A DNA stretch of 64,000 nucleotides from Methylobacterium sp. E-065 (GTDB taxonomy: Bacteria > Pseudomonadota > Alphaproteobacteria > Rhizobiales > Beijerinckiaceae): the NCBI RefSeq assembly GCF_022829605.1, contig NZ_JAKSYD010000067.1, forward strand, positions 1-64,000. Reading direction: 5' to 3'. The notes under the pieces were generated by a model. That model was given only the letters and a program-made list of their open reading frames with translations. It was not told the DNA's origin and searched no databases. Shown in pieces: positions 62,095 through 64,000 of the stretch (position 1 is the first letter of the stretch; the number at the start of each line of letters is the position of its first letter). The translations under genes and the position numbers were made by a program.

Positions 62095-63120
62095 ATGAAC
62101 GCTCCCGCCTCCAGCGCCCTGCGCGACGACCTCTACGACGCGCCGGCGCCGCATCTGGCCACCACCCGGGATCTCGGGATCCGCAGCCTGCAGCTCGGCA
62201 TCGCAGCCCTCCAGGAGGCGAGCGCGGCGTTCCAAGGCCGGCTCGGCGTGGCCTTCGAGGAAGCGGTGCAGACGATCCTGCAGAGCAAGGGCCGGGTGAT
62301 CGTCAGCGGCATCGGCAAGAGCGGCCATGTCGGGCGCAAGATCGCCGCGACGCTGGCCTCCACCGGCACCCACGCGTTCTTCGTCCACCCCACCGAGGCA
62401 AGCCACGGCGACCTCGGGATGATCGCCCGGGACGACGTGATCATCGCGCTGTCGTGGTCGGGCGAGACCGCGGAACTGTCGGACCTCGTGGGCTTCAGCC
62501 GCCGCTTCTCGATCCCGCTGGTCGCCATCACACGCAACGGCGAGAGCACGCTCGGCCGGGCCGCCGACGTGCTGCTGGAGCTGCCCCGGGTCCGCGAATC
62601 CTGCCCGCACGACCTCGCGCCGACCTCCTCCAGCCTGGTCCAGCTCGCGCTGGGCGACGCGCTGGCGGTGGCGCTGCTGGAGCGGCGCGGCTTCACCTCG
62701 GCGCGCTTCCACACGCTCCATCCCGGCGGCACGCTCGCCGCCCGCCTCAAGACCGTGCAGCAGGTGATGCACGGGCCGCAGGACATGCCGCTGGTCCACG
62801 AGACCGCGCTGATGTCCGAGGTGCTGATCGAGATCGCGGCGCGGCGCTACGGCTGCGTCGGCGTCACCGATGGGGCCGGGCGCCTCGTCGGCATCGTCAC
62901 GGACGGCGACCTGCGCCGCCACATGGGCCCGGCGCTCCTCGACACGCAGGTCTCCACGATCATGACCCGCGATCCGGTCACCGTGGAGCCGCACAAGCTC
63001 GCCCAGGCGGCGCTGGAAGTGATGAACCGCCGGCTCATCACCGCGATCTTCGCGGTCACGGACGGGCGGCCGGTGGGCATCGTCCACGTCCACGACCTGT
63101 TGCGCGCCGGCATCGCCTGA
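62095..63120 (+). CDS. kdsD: arabinose-5-phosphate isomerase (KdsD/KpsF type)
   Basis: A 341-residue enzyme that interconverts ribulose-5-phosphate and arabinose-5-phosphate, the precursor of Kdo in lipopolysaccharide. The SIS domain carries VIVSGIGKSGHVGRKIAATL, the SxS-type EASHGDLGMI and SWSGETAEL segments, and HDLAPTSSSLVQLALGDALAVALL. Two CBS domains follow (VQQVMHGPQDMPLV, and IMTRDPVTVEPHKL with VTDGRPVGIVHVHDLL). The ATG at 62095 begins the recognised protein, without a strong ribosome-binding site. It is divergent from glcD; a family A repeat follows the stop. Confidence 0.93.
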   Translation: MNAPASSALRDDLYDAPAPHLATTRDLGIRSLQLGIAALQEASAAFQGRLGVAFEEAVQTILQSKGRVIVSGIGKSGHVGRKIAATLASTGTHAFFVHPTEASHGDLGMIARDDVIIALSWSGETAELSDLVGFSRRFSIPLVAITRNGESTLGRAADVLLELPRVRESCPHDLAPTSSSLVQLALGDALAVALLERRGFTSARFHTLHPGGTLAARLKTVQQVMHGPQDMPLVHETALMSEVLIEIAARRYGCVGVTDGAGRLVGIVTDGDLRRHMGPALLDTQVSTIMTRDPVTVEPHKLAQAALEVMNRRLITAIFAVTDGRPVGIVHVHDLLRAGIA

Positions 63121-63124
63121 CCGG

Positions 63125-63175
63125 CCAGGGCTCTGTCCTGGCGACCCGCCAAAGGGCGACGCCCTTTGGAATCCC
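63125..63175. repeat. family A paired-hairpin repeat, single inverted unit
   Basis: Minus-strand reading gives GGATTCC, stem AAAGGG/CCCTTT, linker GCGGGT and stem CCAGGAC/GCCCTGG, a complete unit with one weakened pair. It starts 4 bases after the kdsD stop and lies between kdsD and the convergent SHOCT gene, so a bidirectional terminator role is plausible. Confidence 0.72.
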
Positions 63176-63205
63176 GGATATCAGAGCGCGAAATCGGGAC
63201 AAGCC

Positions 63206-63964
63206 TTACAGCCGCGCCAGCAGCTCCGCCTTCTTGTCGGAGAATTCCCGGTCGGTGAGCACGCCCCGGGCGTGCAACTCGGCCAGCCGCTCGATGGTGG
63301 CGAGCACGTCGCCCGGCGGAGCTTGATCCGGCACGGGTGCCGGTGTCGGAGCCTCCGCCGGATCCGCCTGCCGCGGGGCAGCTGTCTCCGCCTCGATGCG
63401 GCGCAGCCGGGCGAGATCGATGGCGCCGGCCTGCCCGGTGAAGCCGAGGCTGCCGTTCGCTTGCGAGACCCCCGTGATGTGGTGCTCGCCCGTGTCGTAG
63501 ACCGCCACGCCTGCCCCCGATTCGACGGCAAGCCGCCGGCTCTCCGGAAAATAGGCGTAGCGCATCCCGTTCTGCGAGCCGGTGCTCGCCGGGAACCCGA
63601 GATCCGCCGGCCACCATTCGCCGCCACCGCGCCGCGACGCCGGGGCCGTCTCCGAAAAGCCGCTCGCCGGCAGCGCGGCGGCGAGTTCGGTGCAGAGGGC
63701 ATCGACCTGCGCCTTCAGCCCGTTGTCGAACATCCGGCCGACCATCACCATGCCGCCCGAGAACCACTGGCCCATCCCCCCGAGGTCGGGATGGTCGAAC
63801 TGCGCCATGGTCCCGTGGCCGCGCTCCAGCGCCCGCACGAGGTGACGCACCGCATCGAGGCTGACCCCGTGGCGTTCGGCGACGCTCTGCAGGCCCGAGG
63901 CATGGTCGAACCGCCCGTCATCGAGGAACGCGGCGGCCGTGGTGCCGCTGTCGGACGAACCCAT
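63206..63964 (-). CDS. SHOCT domain-containing protein
   Basis: A 252-residue protein. The N-terminal segment (about 20-55, SVAERHGVSLDAVRHLVRAL) looks like a small helical DNA-binding or oligomerisation region. The middle contains a glycine- and Trp-rich stretch (GGMGQWFSGGMVMVG, EWWPADLGFP) and beta-rich parts. The final 30 residues form a SHOCT motif (TIERLAELHARGVLTDREFSDKKAELLARL; key pattern LxxLHxxGxLTxxEFxxKKxxLL). SHOCT is a short C-terminal oligomerisation motif in otherwise diverse proteins, so a function cannot be assigned. It converges with kdsD, with a family A repeat between them. Confidence 0.78.
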   Translation of the reverse strand: MGSSDSGTTAAAFLDDGRFDHASGLQSVAERHGVSLDAVRHLVRALERGHGTMAQFDHPDLGGMGQWFSGGMVMVGRMFDNGLKAQVDALCTELAAALPASGFSETAPASRRGGGEWWPADLGFPASTGSQNGMRYAYFPESRRLAVESGAGVAVYDTGEHHITGVSQANGSLGFTGQAGAIDLARLRRIEAETAAPRQADPAEAPTPAPVPDQAPPGDVLATIERLAELHARGVLTDREFSDKKAELLARL

Positions 63965-64000
63965 GAGCCAGCTCCCGAATGTCGTAGGGCGGATAGGACA

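Overview
The window is GC-rich chromosomal DNA (about 70 % G+C by eye) from an alphaproteobacterium, most likely Methylobacterium or Methylorubrum. The reasons are the Hyphomicrobiales-type porin leader, the MucR regulator, pab/rimO and ispH-thrB-rnhA gene orders, a MoxR-VWA operon of the mxaRSACKL type, CtrA- and Irr-type operators, and many structured intergenic repeats. No rRNA, tRNA, CRISPR array, insertion sequence or prophage was recognised.

Layout. The left edge (1-371) is a scar: a fragment of prephenate dehydrogenase runs into the start of a porin gene on the other strand. An AraC regulator follows, then a minus-strand housekeeping block: holB, tmk, dacA, rlpA and a dCache chemoreceptor (2.1-9.2 kb). 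At 10-12 kb a ParA/ribbon-helix-helix pair diverges from a PAS protein gene, with two exact TTAA-N7-TTAA (CtrA-type) sites between them. From 12 to 22 kb lie an acyl-CoA synthetase, a secreted alpha/beta hydrolase, a TonB siderophore receptor with an Irr-box-like operator, mazG, a second chemoreceptor and a YciF/DUF892 protein. At 22.5-25.8 kb is the p-aminobenzoate operon pabB-pabA-pabC-doxX, divergent from rimO. At 27.9-35.1 kb is a seven-gene operon: MoxR ATPase, DUF58, DUF4381, two VWA proteins, a TPR protein and a BatD-like protein. This looks like a paralogue of the methanol dehydrogenase maturation genes or of the Bat operon. MgtC, a third chemoreceptor, an SDR, an NlpC/P60 hydrolase, ispH-thrB-rnhA, a ParE-type toxin-antitoxin pair and zwf follow. 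At 45.6-55.5 kb is an MdtABC-type RND efflux operon with its own NodT outer-membrane channel. The right end holds an aminotransferase, DUF4112, an orphan YejE-like permease, a MucR-family regulator without zinc-ligand cysteines, a lone glcD, kdsD and a SHOCT protein.

The most unusual feature is the density of structured repeats. Family A (five loci) consists of paired hairpins joined by a GCGGGT linker, with compensatory changes in the stems. Family B (two loci) is a palindrome of about 120 bp with CCTCATCCTGAGG ends. Family C (five loci) consists of C-run/G-run palindromes. A fourth type, between the two VWA genes, is a long inverted repeat of about 160 bp. Several B and C copies lie exactly where translation of an operon gene should begin (batD, DUF58, nodT, mdtB). 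There they appear to supply leader codons, a start codon or a Shine-Dalgarno sequence.

Limits: gene starts were chosen from ribosome-binding sites, overlaps and remembered family lengths. Family calls rest on motifs and general knowledge, because no database search was possible.
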